Shown here in pieces: positions 17,451-27,082 of a stretch of DNA of 64,000 nt; the stretch's first letter is position 1, and each line of letters begins with the position of its first letter. The stretch is from Nostoc sp. 'Lobaria pulmonaria (5183) cyanobiont' (GTDB taxonomy: Bacteria; Cyanobacteriota; Cyanobacteriia; Cyanobacteriales; Nostocaceae), in the NCBI RefSeq assembly GCF_002949795.1, contig NZ_CP026692.1:1857501-1921500 (forward strand), read 5' to 3'. The notes beneath the pieces were generated by a model. It was not told the DNA's origin. It did not search any database and saw only the letters and a program-made list of their open reading frames with translations. Both the position numbers and the translations under genes were made by a program.

Positions 17451-18647
17451 GTGAAAGCGATTACTCTCGTTGGTTCCACTGGTTCTATTGGTACTCAGAC
17501 TTTAGATATTGTCACTCAGTATCCAGATCGGTTTCGGATTGTGGGATTGGCAGCTGGTAACAATGTCGAAATGTTAGCTGCCCAAATTCGGCAGTTTCGA
17601 CCAGAAATAGCAGCTATTTGCTCAAAAGATAAATTACCAGCGCTCAAAGAAGCTATCATTGACGTCGATCCTCAACCGATTCTACTGGCAGGTGATGCCG
17701 GAGTGATAGAAGTCGCTCGCTATGGCGATGCCCAAACCGTTGTTACTGGTATCGTTGGTTGTGCTGGTTTGCTACCCACGATCGCAGCGATTGAAGCTGG
17801 TAAAGATATTGCCTTAGCGAACAAAGAAACTCTAATTGCTGGGGCCCCTGTGGTTCTACCCCTAGTTGAAAAACATGGTGTAAAATTACTCCCAGCTGAT
17901 TCCGAACATTCCGCAATCTTTCAATGCCTCCAAGGTGTGCCAAAGGGAGGCTTACGGAAAATTTTACTCACTGCATCGGGTGGGGCTTTCCGCGATTGGG
18001 ATGTAGAAAAGTTAGCAGATGTAACCGTTGCTGACGCCTTGAAGCATCCCAATTGGTCAATGGGGCGGAAAATCACAGTAGACTCTGCTACTTTGATGAA
18101 TAAAGGACTGGAAGTAATTGAGGCTCACTTTCTGTTTGGCTTGGATTATGACGATATCGAAATTGTCATTCATCCTCAGAGCATTATTCACTCGCTGATT
18201 GAACTGCAAGATACTTCAGTTTTAGCCCAACTCGGTTGGCCAGATATGCGCTTACCTTTACTGTATGCCCTATCTTGGCCTGATCGCATCTACACCAACT
18301 GGGAACGACTAGATTTAGTCAAAGCTGGAAATTTCACCTTCTGCGAACCAGATCACCAGAAGTATCCTTGTATGCAGTTGGCTTATGCTGTGGGTAAAGC
18401 TGGTGGTTCAATGCCAGCAGTGTTGAATGCTGCAAATGAGCAAGCTGTAGCTTTATTTTTAGATGAAAAAATTCAGTTTTTAGATATTCCCCGATGTATT
18501 GAATGGGTGTGCGATCGCCATCAAAATCATAACCGTGCTAATCCCTCTTTAGATGACATTCTGACAGCAGATAAATGGGCAAGACAAGAAGTGTTAACAG
18601 CGACTGAAAATTTCGAAACTCACTCGCAGATAATTTCTCTGCGATAA
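17451..18647 (+). CDS. dxr: 1-deoxy-D-xylulose 5-phosphate reductoisomerase
   Basis: The 398-residue Dxr makes 2-C-methyl-D-erythritol 4-phosphate from DXP with NADPH, the first committed step of the MEP isoprenoid pathway that feeds chlorophyll, carotenoid and quinone side chains. The N-terminal NADPH loop [13 protein letters not shown] lies at residues 8-20, then [11 protein letters not shown] near 123, [13 protein letters not shown] near 150, and [16 protein letters not shown]-type residues near 210 with the metal-binding acids. The length is normal. The start is GTG at 17451, placed directly before the beta-strand that opens the Rossmann fold. Its own promoter is likely, given the large upstream spacer. 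Confidence 0.97.
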   Translation: MKAITLVGSTGSIGTQTLDIVTQYPDRFRIVGLAAGNNVEMLAAQIRQFRPEIAAICSKDKLPALKEAIIDVDPQPILLAGDAGVIEVARYGDAQTVVTGIVGCAGLLPTIAAIEAGKDIALANKETLIAGAPVVLPLVEKHGVKLLPADSEHSAIFQCLQGVPKGGLRKILLTASGGAFRDWDVEKLADVTVADALKHPNWSMGRKITVDSATLMNKGLEVIEAHFLFGLDYDDIEIVIHPQSIIHSLIELQDTSVLAQLGWPDMRLPLLYALSWPDRIYTNWERLDLVKAGNFTFCEPDHQKYPCMQLAYAVGKAGGSMPAVLNAANEQAVALFLDEKIQFLDIPRCIEWVCDRHQNHNRANPSLDDILTADKWARQEVLTATENFETHSQIISLR

Positions 18648-19099
18648 AAACCTTCAGTTCAGTTCGGACTGAGGATTAGAAATTGATGTTTAGTCCCCAA
18701 TCTCTAATCCCCAGCCTCTAATTTAGTTAATATGGAAATCATTTCACTTGATGGCAAAGATGTACTCACTAAACTACAAAAAACTTAACAAATAAAACTT
18801 TATTGAAGATAACTTTTGACTTCCGGATTAGTCTTTAGTTTTATGTATATCTATAATTTATCTACAAAAAAATAAAAAGCTTTACAAAAACTTTGCAAAG
18901 AAAGCCAGTATATCACATAAATAATTCTCTCGTCTTTAGGTAAAATATCTCCAGGCTAATTATCACAAAAAACCCCATTTTAGTAGATATTAAAAACTGG
19001 GTTTAGCATCTTTTATACCAGTGATTATTACCAAAAAAACTTACCCTTTCTGAGTCAACCCACTTTCAGACAAGGGCAATTATTAAGGAATTAATATAT
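18648..19099. other. Intergenic region downstream of dxr
   Basis: About 450 nt with heptad-like repeats (AATCTCTAATCCCCA type) at 18690-18725 and AT-rich sequence after that. A short frame at 18732-18788 has only 18 codons and is not supported. Confidence 0.5.
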
Positions 19100-19297
19100 A
19101 TGATTATTACGTTGATTGTAGCTTGGATAGTCTTCATAATATTATGGAAATTGCTGAAAGCAACTGTGAGCACTGCATTAACTCTTGCGGCAATCCTTAT
19201 TTTATTAAATATTAGTTTTGGCATTACTCCCCAAGATATTTGGCATTACGTAACGCAGTTTGCTCAAAATCTGTCGCAGATCCAAATTAGTAAGTAA
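19100..19297 (+). CDS. Small membrane protein, unknown function
   Basis: A 65-residue protein with a long N-terminal hydrophobic region (ITLIVAWIVFIILWKLL, then STALTLAAILILLNISF). That is probably two short helices, followed by an amphipathic tail (ITPQDIWHYVTQFAQNLSQI). AAGGA sits 11 nt before the ATG. Similar small proteins occur across cyanobacteria as far as I know, but I can name no function. It stands alone on the forward strand. Confidence 0.65.
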   Translation: MIITLIVAWIVFIILWKLLKATVSTALTLAAILILLNISFGITPQDIWHYVTQFAQNLSQIQISK

Positions 19298-19417
19298 CAA
19301 TATATACTTTATTGTTACTAATTATTAAAAGTGAAGTATAACAAAATGAAATGATAAAACTTTTAACTATGACATAACTGGTGTCAAAGTTTATGTGGTG
19401 TTTACAACCTTTGATGT

Positions 19418-19924
19418 TCAATTATTATTTAATACTGAAATTTTAGCTAATGCATCCTTAACACTCGGCGGCAACTGACGCATAATCTTCCCTCTTTCGC
19501 GATCCAAAGCGACTAAAGTCACCTTGGCAGTGACGTACAATTGTTGTCCATCAGTTGAGACAATGACATAATCCCAATTGATGCGGACACCAGTTACTTC
19601 AGCCATGCGCGTTTTTACCACCACTGCCATACCCAATTGAATTGACCGGTGATAACGCACCGACAGTTCTACAACTGGTAAATCGCAGCCTATAGCGACT
19701 AAATCAGCAAATTCAACCCCTATAGATCGCAAGCATTCAATCCGCGCTTCTTCCATCCAAGCTAGATAGGAACCGTGCCAGACAAGACCGGCATAGTCAG
19801 TGTGGTGGGGTTGTACTCTGATAGGATATTCAAACCAATTCCCAAATTCGTGACTGGATGGATTGTCAAGAGCGCTGGTTGGTGGTAGTTTTGGTTGACT
19901 GGGTTTTTTTTCTGACATCTTCAA
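19418..19924 (-). CDS. Acyl-CoA thioesterase, hotdog fold (4HBT/YbgC type)
   Basis: The 168-residue protein has the 4-hydroxybenzoyl-CoA thioesterase pattern VQPHHTDYAGLVWHGSYLAWMEEARIE. The Asp of HTDYAG is the usual catalytic residue and the motif runs into the long hotdog helix. ELSVRYHRSI and KVTLVALD complete the fold. A candidate substrate in cyanobacteria is 1,4-dihydroxy-2-naphthoyl-CoA (phylloquinone pathway), but sequence alone cannot separate this from a general acyl-CoA thioesterase. The first 25 residues are low-complexity and not conserved. Confidence 0.82.
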   Translation of the reverse strand: MKMSEKKPSQPKLPPTSALDNPSSHEFGNWFEYPIRVQPHHTDYAGLVWHGSYLAWMEEARIECLRSIGVEFADLVAIGCDLPVVELSVRYHRSIQLGMAVVVKTRMAEVTGVRINWDYVIVSTDGQQLYVTAKVTLVALDRERGKIMRQLPPSVKDALAKISVLNNN

Positions 19925-20037
19925 ATTTCTTAGTACCTATAAATTTTCCCAATTATTGAATAGCATAAAAATTAATTGCGTTGCCGGACTTATTGATTTA
20001 ATATTTACCTTCCGACGAGCATAGGGAGTGTTTTTTT

Positions 20038-20769
20038 ATGCAGCCTAATCTTCGGCATGTGAGTGTTGTTACTTTATCTCTACTTAGCTTACTAGGTTTT
20101 GGGATGGTGTATCCAGACAAGAACCAGGTAAACACAAATGCAAGGTTGAGCTACGACTCTGGAAAAAAAGCTCAAGCTTTACTCAAGAATAATCAACTCT
20201 CAGAAATTGCAAGGCTTAACAAAGAAGCTATCGAAGAATCTCGGCAAGGTCAATCGAAAGAAGGGTTGCAGAAATTACAGCAAGCATTAGCCATCAGCAG
20301 AGACCTTGGAGAGCGCTCTTGGGAAGCGGTAACATTGAACAATATTGGCAGAATCTACCAAAGTCAAAAAAAGTATTCTGAAGCACTTCAATCCTATCAG
20401 CAAGCCTTATTAATTAACAAAGAACTTGGGGATCTGGTTCGACTTGGTGAAACCGGCTTGGGAGGCAAGTTAGGTAACGGTGAGGAAATTTTGGGCTTCG
20501 GCTATCAGATGCAACAAACTGGCGCTAGAGCCGCGATCGCCTCTTTGTGGTCTGTAGATGATGGTGGTACACAAGCACTTATGAGTGCTTTTTATGGTAT
20601 CCTCTCTACCGAAAAGTTGACTAAAACTGAAGCTTTACGCCAAGCTCAAGTCTCATTAATTACTGGAGATTGGAAGTCCCTAAATCACAATATACCCGTG
20701 GCAGCAGTTAATGACTTTAGTCATCCGTACTATTGGGCACCCTTTATTTTAATTGGCAATGGTCTTTAG
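20038..20769 (+). pseudogene. TPR-CHAT protein relic with internal deletion
   Basis: Residues 1-35 resemble a signal peptide or anchor, and 60-135 carry one or two TPR units (SWEAVTLNNIGRIYQSQKKY). At about residue 137 the frame jumps into the end of a CHAT peptidase domain: ETGLGGKLGNGEEILGFGY, ARAAIASLWSVDDGGTQALM and SHPYYWAPFILIGNG. In intact proteins these are separated by several hundred residues. The catalytic His region and the Cys of the LSACET motif are missing, the latter replaced by RLGET. The frame remains open at 243 residues, so a product is possible but cannot be a CHAT protease. It is a deletion remnant by inference from the family. Confidence 0.72.
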
Positions 20770-21237
20770 GTGTATCAATTGCTTTTGACATGATAATTGC
20801 TGCTACTGCCCAGATTTACCATCTGACCTGAGTAACGCCCAACAATGTTGATTTTGATCCTGCGGTATTCCCTTACTAAATCGTTTTACATAGCCTAATG
20901 AAAACTGCGTTAGCGGAGCTTAACGTACCCCTACGGGGAAGCAAGCTACGCGCAGCATCTCGTAGAGAAGTTTTCGCGTTTTGATGAAATTGTGGGAAAA
21001 GAGGAGCGCTCAACTACCCAACCTCTGACTTTAGTGTGTATTAACACCTTCCAGCTAAAGACTGAAAATCCGGCTCATGAGGTTTTGGTAGATACAAAAA
21101 AATATGCGATGGGCCAACCATAGCCAATCACTTAATGGTAATGGAGAAATAGCTAAGAGCGATCGCTAACTAAGCCACTATTACCGATTACCAGTTACCG
21201 ATAATCAATTTCTAATTTCCGATTCACCCCTGAAAGC
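20770..21237. other. Intergenic region with SDR
   Basis: The spacer between the CHAT relic and the DUF1815 gene holds no credible gene. An SDR lies at 20906-20972 (GCGTTAGCGGAGCTTAACGT ... CTACGCGCAGCATCTCGTAG), containing the small palindrome CCCCTACGGGG. The DUF1815 gene is transcribed toward it. Confidence 0.6.
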
Positions 21238-21582
21238 TTAACACTTCTTGGCAAGAGTTTTAGAGCCTGTATCGCTTTGCATAGATTGCTTGACAAGATT
21301 AGCCAGTTCGTCTAATTGGCTAATTGCCTCTGCACCTTCTAGTTTCATTAATTCGCGGTCATCCCGCATTTCCGTCCAAGTAATGCCGTAATCGGACACT
21401 AAAAACCGAATCAGATGGTTATCACCTAAGCTAACCATAAACGATGCACTATTCATTTGGTCGCCACAGGTATAGCAGGATGCAGGATACCCACGTCGCT
21501 CTAATACAATCGCCAAGGCTTGCAGGTTCATTACCAAGTCTTGGACGAATTGTCGATGTTGATGTGCTAGTCTCAGAAACAC
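21238..21582 (-). CDS. DUF1815 family protein
   Basis: The 114-residue soluble protein matches the cyanobacterial DUF1815 family. It has FVQDLVMNLQALAIVLERRG near the N-terminus, then CYTCGDQMNSASFMVSLGDN, FLVSDYGITWTEMRDDRELM and a helical end. The two Cys of CYTCG are conserved in the family as I recall it. The function is unknown. It is a single gene with long non-coding flanks. Confidence 0.82.
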   Translation of the reverse strand: MFLRLAHQHRQFVQDLVMNLQALAIVLERRGYPASCYTCGDQMNSASFMVSLGDNHLIRFLVSDYGITWTEMRDDRELMKLEGAEAISQLDELANLVKQSMQSDTGSKTLAKKC

Positions 21583-22710
21583 TTTTGTCCTCCAGACACC
21601 ACAGTAATTTGAGTTTCTTTTATATTTTCTTTAGATTTTCTCACCCATTGGTATTGTAGACTATTCATTACAATTACCAGACAGATGATATTGAGTCGTT
21701 AATTGACTACCTTGTTTAGGGTAGTGGATCGGGGTTTTGAGGGCCGTATCAAACTATTCAGTTTGCAAATTCAAAATTTCGGACAAAATTGCTAAATTTA
21801 ACTATATCTTTATACACTTCTGTCAGGGTAGATTCTTACAGGAAGCGATCCGCTTTAAGAGTAACTTAAATCTAGCACTAGTCAACTCCAGAAAAGCTAC
21901 ATATTTGGTTTTTATTGGCTATGTGCAGCCAAATACACTGTTAGTAGAGTCCATAACGCAGTTTTGCATCGTTATGGTGTCTTTTACTTAGATGTTTAAT
22001 CTGTTTTCTTTCTAACGTAGATTTTGGTATAAATAAATGATTAGTTATACCAAATTCGTTCCTCCCATATATATAAAGTTAAGCTGATGACAGTGCAAAT
22101 TAGATATTAAGTAGTTGCCAGATAAAAAAGCAATACTTTATACAAAGTAGACGTAGTTAGTAGACAAGTGTGAGTGTAGAATCCACAATGGGAAAACTTA
22201 ACACTGACAATACCGAAACTCAGCAGAACAATGTTGCCATTTAGGCAATATTTCCAGATATTTTGGGATTATTTTCAAAAAGTTGTACGAACCAAAGCAC
22301 GGTATTCAGAAGGATTCTTATCTTAGTTTGGTTTTGCCAAATTTAATGCATATATAATATATTTCGATTATCTATTCAAAGTTAGTAATTATTTTTTATT
22401 AATAACTGAGTTAACTAATTCGTATAGGACTTACGCAATAATTCTCTGAAACCTTATTCCTTTGTGTCCTTTGCGTCCTTTGCGGTTCGTTTTTTCCTGA
22501 TTTTGCGTAAGTCCTGTCGTAATTCGTCATAACGCTCTCTATGACAAGCTGGGCCTAGCTTGCTTTTTCATAGAGGTACGCAAATCCGCCACCGTTGCGC
22601 TAATGTAATTCGTAATTATTTAGCTAAACACTCGCGCGTCATTGTCTTTTTTAGTAGTCTTGAATTAGTTGGAGTCTAGATATCCAACTAATTCAATTAT
22701 GAATTAGGAA
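21583..22710. other. Long intergenic region
   Basis: About 1.1 kb with no supported gene. The 84-codon forward frame at 21737-21991 has no recognisable family and no ribosome binding site. An 18-codon frame at 22188-22244 (MGKLNTDNTETQ) may be a decayed gene start. A MITE-like hairpin lies at 22426-22515. A further inverted repeat, CTCTATGACAAGCT...TTTTTCATAGAG, lies at about 22532-22576. Confidence 0.5.
22426..22515. mobile_element. MITE-like element, 90 bp with 13-bp perfect inverted ends
   Basis: AGGACTTACGCAA at 22426-22438 is repeated inverted as TTGCGTAAGTCCT at 22503-22515. The centre carries TTTGTGTCCTTTGCGTCCTT, a low-complexity body. There is no coding content. It has the size and shape of the non-autonomous miniature elements common in Nostocales. 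Confidence 0.7.
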
Positions 22711-22926
22711 TTAATAAACTACTTGCCACCAACCGAAAGCTGGGCCGATAAAACGGATTGTTGCCCATCCTACAACCATAAGACCAATGCCTATCCAAGC
22801 ACCACGAGTAGTCCAAGTGACAAATTGTTCGCCTTGAGTTTTTGTGATCGGAACCCAAGACAAGATCCGAGTCTCTTGACCGTATGTTTCCCCTAGTGTG
22901 GTTTTACGACGTTTTGCTTCACCCAT
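22711..22926 (-). CDS. DUF2839 family small membrane protein
   Basis: The 71-residue protein begins MGEAKRRKTTLGETYGQE, with a conserved centre VPITKTQGEQFVTWTTRGAW and one hydrophobic C-terminal helix (IGIGLMVVGWATIRFIGPAF). This is the DUF2839 pattern of cyanobacteria. The frame extends three codons upstream, but family members start at MGEAKRR, so the ATG at 22924-22926 is chosen. The function is unknown. Confidence 0.82.
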   Translation of the reverse strand: MGEAKRRKTTLGETYGQETRILSWVPITKTQGEQFVTWTTRGAWIGIGLMVVGWATIRFIGPAFGWWQVVY

Positions 22927-23146
22927 AATCAGCAACTCAAATTCTACTTAGGTTCTAAATTTATTTTGCCAGTAATCATGCCTACACAGAGGCGATGAAT
23001 CGCATCAGCTTCTATAAGCTGATAATAGTGCTTGCTTCTTTGCGATCGCACTTTGGTTGACAAAATTTAAATTGGGCATTGGGGAGCCACTTGCTCCACT
23101 TGGGGAGACCCCAAGTGGAGCAAGTGGCGTCACTGGTAACTGAATT

Positions 23147-24706
23147 TTAAGCAGAATTTTCCTCATCGGTATTGGAAAACAGGCTGGGATCGAGATAGTT
23201 AATGCGTGCTAGAGGACTTAAAGCTGCGAGAATTTGAGCGCCGTAGCTGCGGTTAACGACACGACTATCAAGTAAAGCCACAATCCCTTGACTTTCTCGT
23301 ACTGGAGCGATCGCCCGTTGTAATTCATTTAAAGCTGCTGGCAACAAGTATAAACGGAACCAATCTTGATGCGATCGCTTATAAAGAGCTACCCTACCAG
23401 CTACCAAGGGATTTTCCAAAGATGGTAGGGGCAAAGTAGCAATGATTAACAGATGGGGTGCTGGCAAGACTCGTTGATGTTCTCGCCAAAATTCCCAACC
23501 GCTAATCAAAATACCATTTTCATCTAAACAAGTTTTTTCTACTTGCACCCGCGAACCAAACTCTGAAGCCAGAATTGTCGCCACTTGAGACTTGAGTGGT
23601 ACATCCCCCACCAAGACAACTGTTAACCCTGGCGCTGTCGCACTTAGACAAACCAGTGTGCGGACTTTGTGAATAAATGCCGCTTGAAATTCTGGCGTGT
23701 TGGGTAGGGGTAACTTATAGGGTACATACAGTTGAATTGCTTCTGCTTGACTCTCCGAGGAGAACTTCAGGCAAGTTAAATCGTCCAAACCCAGGCGCTG
23801 GCGAAAAAGAGGAGCCTCAGTTTCTGGTTCGATAGCGCTACCAATTAAAACTACTGGTTGTCGCTGCCAAATAGGCGAGAGTATTTCCCCTAATTCCATT
23901 GGGGCGTAGTGCAAAGAAAATAAACCTTGTCGATGGGCAATAGTCGCCCAGAAGAGAACAGGGGAAGCAGGGGCAAAAAGATTTTCATCAAGGGTTTGAA
24001 ATTGTTGCCAGAATTGTTTCCAAGGTTCTGGCAGTGCTTGTACTGACTCTAAAGCCAAATACAGACGACTTAAAATTTCTATTTCTGGCTGGGAAATTAG
24101 ATAGCACTGATATGGATTAGCAGGATGCTGAAAAAGTTCGTGTGTTAGTTGTATCCGTGCTTCGCGAATTGCCTCAGCTTGGTTTGGACAAGCCAGCATC
24201 AGTTGATCCCAATCATCGGGTTGAATATCTTGAGTAAGTTGATGACGCACCCAATCTTCAAGATCGTCTATCCCATCAATAATTGTAGGAATACCTTGGG
24301 GAAAGCGTGAGCCACCAGCCAATTGTCCTCTTAACCAAGCTTCTGGGGAGGTCAACAGTAGCCCTTGGAACTCAGCATCAGGCCAAGCGTCACCTGTTCT
24401 AATCGATTTATTGGCTGGTAGCCACTGCTGTAGGCGGGGAATTTCCACCCGCAGCAGAAGTTGCTGAACTGCTTCTTGAGCAACAATAATTACAGGCCCA
24501 TGCCACATCAGGGCTGATGCGATAAAACTAGTACGATACCGCCCTTGATAGCCACAAACTGCCCCGACTTGAATTAGGGCGCTACGTCCCAGGCGCAAGG
24601 CGCGTGCTACCAACCGTGCCATCGTCAAATGATGGGGCCAGGAAGGGAACCCCGCTTGCGATCGCAAAAAGTTATGTAGTGACAAATGAACTTCTGCCTC
24701 AATCAC
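23147..24706 (-). CDS. DinG-like superfamily 2 helicase, divergent
   Basis: The 519-residue protein has a C-terminal half that fits the DinG/XPD helicase C domain: LISGWEFWREH, LPLPSLENPLVAGRVALY and YLLPAALNELQRAIAPVRES, then GIVALLDSRVVNRSYGAQIL with the motif VI arginine region. The N-terminal half has ALIQVGAVCGYQGRYRTSF where a Walker A loop is expected, but the GKT/GKS triplet is absent (RYRTS). No DEAH box is evident; TIIDGIDDLEDW may be its relic. No 4Fe-4S cysteine cluster is seen. It is probably a conserved but ATPase-impaired derivative, function unknown. Confidence 0.68.
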   Translation of the reverse strand: MIEAEVHLSLHNFLRSQAGFPSWPHHLTMARLVARALRLGRSALIQVGAVCGYQGRYRTSFIASALMWHGPVIIVAQEAVQQLLLRVEIPRLQQWLPANKSIRTGDAWPDAEFQGLLLTSPEAWLRGQLAGGSRFPQGIPTIIDGIDDLEDWVRHQLTQDIQPDDWDQLMLACPNQAEAIREARIQLTHELFQHPANPYQCYLISQPEIEILSRLYLALESVQALPEPWKQFWQQFQTLDENLFAPASPVLFWATIAHRQGLFSLHYAPMELGEILSPIWQRQPVVLIGSAIEPETEAPLFRQRLGLDDLTCLKFSSESQAEAIQLYVPYKLPLPNTPEFQAAFIHKVRTLVCLSATAPGLTVVLVGDVPLKSQVATILASEFGSRVQVEKTCLDENGILISGWEFWREHQRVLPAPHLLIIATLPLPSLENPLVAGRVALYKRSHQDWFRLYLLPAALNELQRAIAPVRESQGIVALLDSRVVNRSYGAQILAALSPLARINYLDPSLFSNTDEENSA

Positions 24707-24769
24707 ACGCTTTCAATTCCATACAAAGTGATTTTTACTTCCAATTGCCCCATTTCTATTATCTTGTCA

Positions 24770-24846
24770 TTTGTCCTTTGTCATTTGTCCTTTGCCATCG
24801 ATCCAAAACTAATGACCAATGACTAATGACCAATGACCAATCACCC
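24770..24846. repeat. Heptanucleotide repeats upstream of the M48 gene
   Basis: TCATTTGTCCTTTG copies at about 24770-24795 are followed by degenerate TGACCAA/TGACTAA heptads at 24812-24844. These are STRR-type repeats of filamentous cyanobacteria, placed between the divergent helicase and metallopeptidase genes. Confidence 0.7.
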
Positions 24847-24859
24847 AATACCCTAAATT

Positions 24860-25822
24860 ATGCCAACTTACACAGGAATTTCCAGCGAAGCCTTTAGGCA
24901 TCCACTAGATCGTCAAGCCGAGCAAGCTTTACGAAATTTACCAGGATTTGATTTAATTGCTCGTAAATTTGTGGAATTTATCTACGAACGCCCTCAATTA
25001 GTCTATCTAATGGGTAACACTATCCAAGTCGGGCCGCGTCAATATTCCACTATTTACCAGATGTTTCGGGAATGCGTCCGAGATTTGGACATTTACCCAG
25101 AACCAACACTGTTTGTCTCGCAAAATCCCCAAGCAAATAGCTATGCGCTGGGGCAAGAGAATCCTTACATAGTCATAAATACAGGGATACTAGACCTACT
25201 AGACGAAACCGAGATTCGGGCGGTGCTAGCCCATGAATTGGGGCATATTAAATGTGGTCATACTATTTTAATTCAAATGGCGATGTGGGCGATGAGTGCT
25301 GCTTCTGCCTTGGGAGAATTGACCTTTGGCATCGGTAATATTGTCACACAAGGCTTGATTTACGCCTTTTTTGAGTGGCGGCGCAAAGCTGAGTTATCGT
25401 CAGATCGCGCTGCACTACTAGTGATGGATGATTTAAATCCAGTCATGTCAACGATGATGAAACTTTCTGGCGGTAGTAACAAATATGCCAATGAGTGTAG
25501 TTTACAAGAGTTTATCAAGCAGTCAGAAAATTATCAGGCATTGGATGAGGATGGACTGAATCAGATATATAAATTCTTGATCTACAATGGCGCTCAGGGT
25601 ATGATGTTGAGTCATCCTTTCCCTGTTGAACGCTTACATTACTTACGGTCGTGGGCAGTATCTGAAGAATATCAGCAAATTCGCCGAGGAAATTATCAGC
25701 GATCGCCTGCTTGCGGATCGGTAAATGTTTCAGCAGAATCTTCCGCAAATGAAACAGAAGTTTTACGCCGTCAAATTGAAGAATTACAACGAGAAATCGA
25801 CAGAATCAGAAGGTCTGAGTAG
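24860..25822 (+). CDS. M48 family metallopeptidase
   Basis: The 320-residue HtpX/Ste24-type zinc protease has the HELGH motif at residues 125-129 with the third ligand in RRKAELSSDRAAL near 180. A hydrophobic stretch follows HELGH (MAMWAMSAASALGEL), as in M48B enzymes, suggesting membrane association. The last 40 residues form a charged coiled coil (ETEVLRRQIEELQREIDRIR), an addition to the core. It probably takes part in membrane or envelope protein quality control, with the substrate unknown. It is transcribed divergently from the DinG-like gene. Confidence 0.9.
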   Translation: MPTYTGISSEAFRHPLDRQAEQALRNLPGFDLIARKFVEFIYERPQLVYLMGNTIQVGPRQYSTIYQMFRECVRDLDIYPEPTLFVSQNPQANSYALGQENPYIVINTGILDLLDETEIRAVLAHELGHIKCGHTILIQMAMWAMSAASALGELTFGIGNIVTQGLIYAFFEWRRKAELSSDRAALLVMDDLNPVMSTMMKLSGGSNKYANECSLQEFIKQSENYQALDEDGLNQIYKFLIYNGAQGMMLSHPFPVERLHYLRSWAVSEEYQQIRRGNYQRSPACGSVNVSAESSANETEVLRRQIEELQREIDRIRRSE

Positions 25823-25892
25823 TTTTTACTACTAAATAAAGATTAGTATAGCGGTTCCCATTCAGATGCGGTACAACATTATATCGCGGGGT

Positions 25893-25921
25893 GTAGGGGC
25901 ACGGCAGTGCCGTGCCCCTAC
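25893..25921. repeat. 29-bp perfect palindrome
   Basis: GTAGGGGCACGGCA and its exact inverse flank one central base. A related palindrome occurs at 60900-60921, and flanking sequence (GAGAAGCGCTATAG) recurs in variant form near 17100, so this is a dispersed family. Confidence 0.85.
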
Positions 25922-25985
25922 GGGTGTACTCACGCAAACGAGAAGCGCTATAGGGTGGAATAGTGCCTACTAAATTGTTGGATTT

Positions 25986-26018
25986 AGATCCCCGACTTCT
26001 TGGAGAAGCCGGGGATCT
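25986..26018. terminator. Strong hairpin (AGATCCCCGACTTCT family)
   Basis: Two 15-nt arms with one mismatch surround a 3-nt loop between the convergent M48 and CPBP genes. A shorter relative sits at 40166-40194 behind the KGK gene. The position after genes suggests a terminator role, though the sequence also looks like a dispersed repeat. Confidence 0.6.
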
Positions 26019-26057
26019 GCGTTAATATACATCTTCTTCTATGGGAAATAAAAATAC

Positions 26058-26918
26058 TTAAGAGTTGAACCAGATAATTACTCCAGTTCCCAATACACAA
26101 ATAATTCCCGCCAAACCAGCTAGGGGTTTTTTGTTCTTACCTGTGAACCAGTCAGAGACTTTACCTGTGTAAGTAATTAGTTCTGCTGTATCTATGGTAG
26201 CGATCGCCCATACCCATCCCGCATGCAATCCCCAAGCTAAACCTAAATTACCGCTAGAGGTAAAGCGTGCTAACACCAGCACCATTCCCATCAGCCATAA
26301 TCCAGGAAGTTGGGGTGCAGTTTCGCGTTGCTCCCAAACCAAGTGTAACAAGGCAAAAATCAAGCTAGAAATTGCTGCTGCTACCCAAACTGGGTAATCC
26401 TGCGCTAATTCTGTGAACAGGAAACCGCGAAAAACTAACTCTTCTATCCCACTGACTAACAAAGCTATCAAGAAAATCGGTAGCAATATGGGTAATAGAA
26501 ACTTGAAATTCGACTTCTCAAAAGAACACCAACCCAATCCGAATTGCCCACTAAATACAATGGCTAGACTCAGCACTCCCAAACTAAAACCTAGTGCTAA
26601 AGAACTAAGAGTTGAAAGATTGGCAATAAAGCCGTAATCTGAAAAAGATTTATTGGTCAACCAAACAACTCCCCAGAGAATCAGGGGAGCTAATAGGTAA
26701 AGTGACACCAATAACGGCATTTTTTGCTCTGGCTGTAAAGGTTTAGAGGGTTGCCAATTAAGCAATATTGCTGATACTGTTGCTACTGGCAACCAGCAAA
26801 CTATCCAGCAAACAAAAAAGGCCATCACTATAACTAGTGCCGGTGCATTTTCTATAAATGCCAGTAAGACCTTGACCGAAGACTCAAAGAAAGTTATCAA
26901 AATAAACAAAAAAAACAC
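26058..26918 (-). CDS. CPBP (CAAX-type) intramembrane metalloprotease family protein
   Basis: The 286-residue protein has about eight membrane helices and the glutamate motif EELVFRGFLF near residue 160. It then has FALLHLVWE and a further LAWGLHAGWVWA with the later His residues. These are the four CPBP/Abi motifs that bind metal in Rce1-type proteases. Physiological substrates in cyanobacteria are unknown. Its gene converges on the M48 peptidase gene, so the two are unlikely to share a transcript. Confidence 0.85.
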   Translation of the reverse strand: MFFLFILITFFESSVKVLLAFIENAPALVIVMAFFVCWIVCWLPVATVSAILLNWQPSKPLQPEQKMPLLVSLYLLAPLILWGVVWLTNKSFSDYGFIANLSTLSSLALGFSLGVLSLAIVFSGQFGLGWCSFEKSNFKFLLPILLPIFLIALLVSGIEELVFRGFLFTELAQDYPVWVAAAISSLIFALLHLVWEQRETAPQLPGLWLMGMVLVLARFTSSGNLGLAWGLHAGWVWAIATIDTAELITYTGKVSDWFTGKNKKPLAGLAGIICVLGTGVIIWFNS

Positions 26919-27082
26919 GATAGACTTCTTGCATTATAGATTTCTTGCTGATTAATCAAGACTCTACTAAATTTGGTGACTTCTGCAAGGGGTCTAATCG
27001 TATTTTTTACCTGGCTACTAATTTGCTGTCGGGGTAAGGACAAGTTATCATCACCTGAAACTTATCCCTACCATTAGCAAAT

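Noticed and set aside
21737-21991. 84-codon forward open frame
   Set aside because: No recognisable family, no upstream GGAG-type site.
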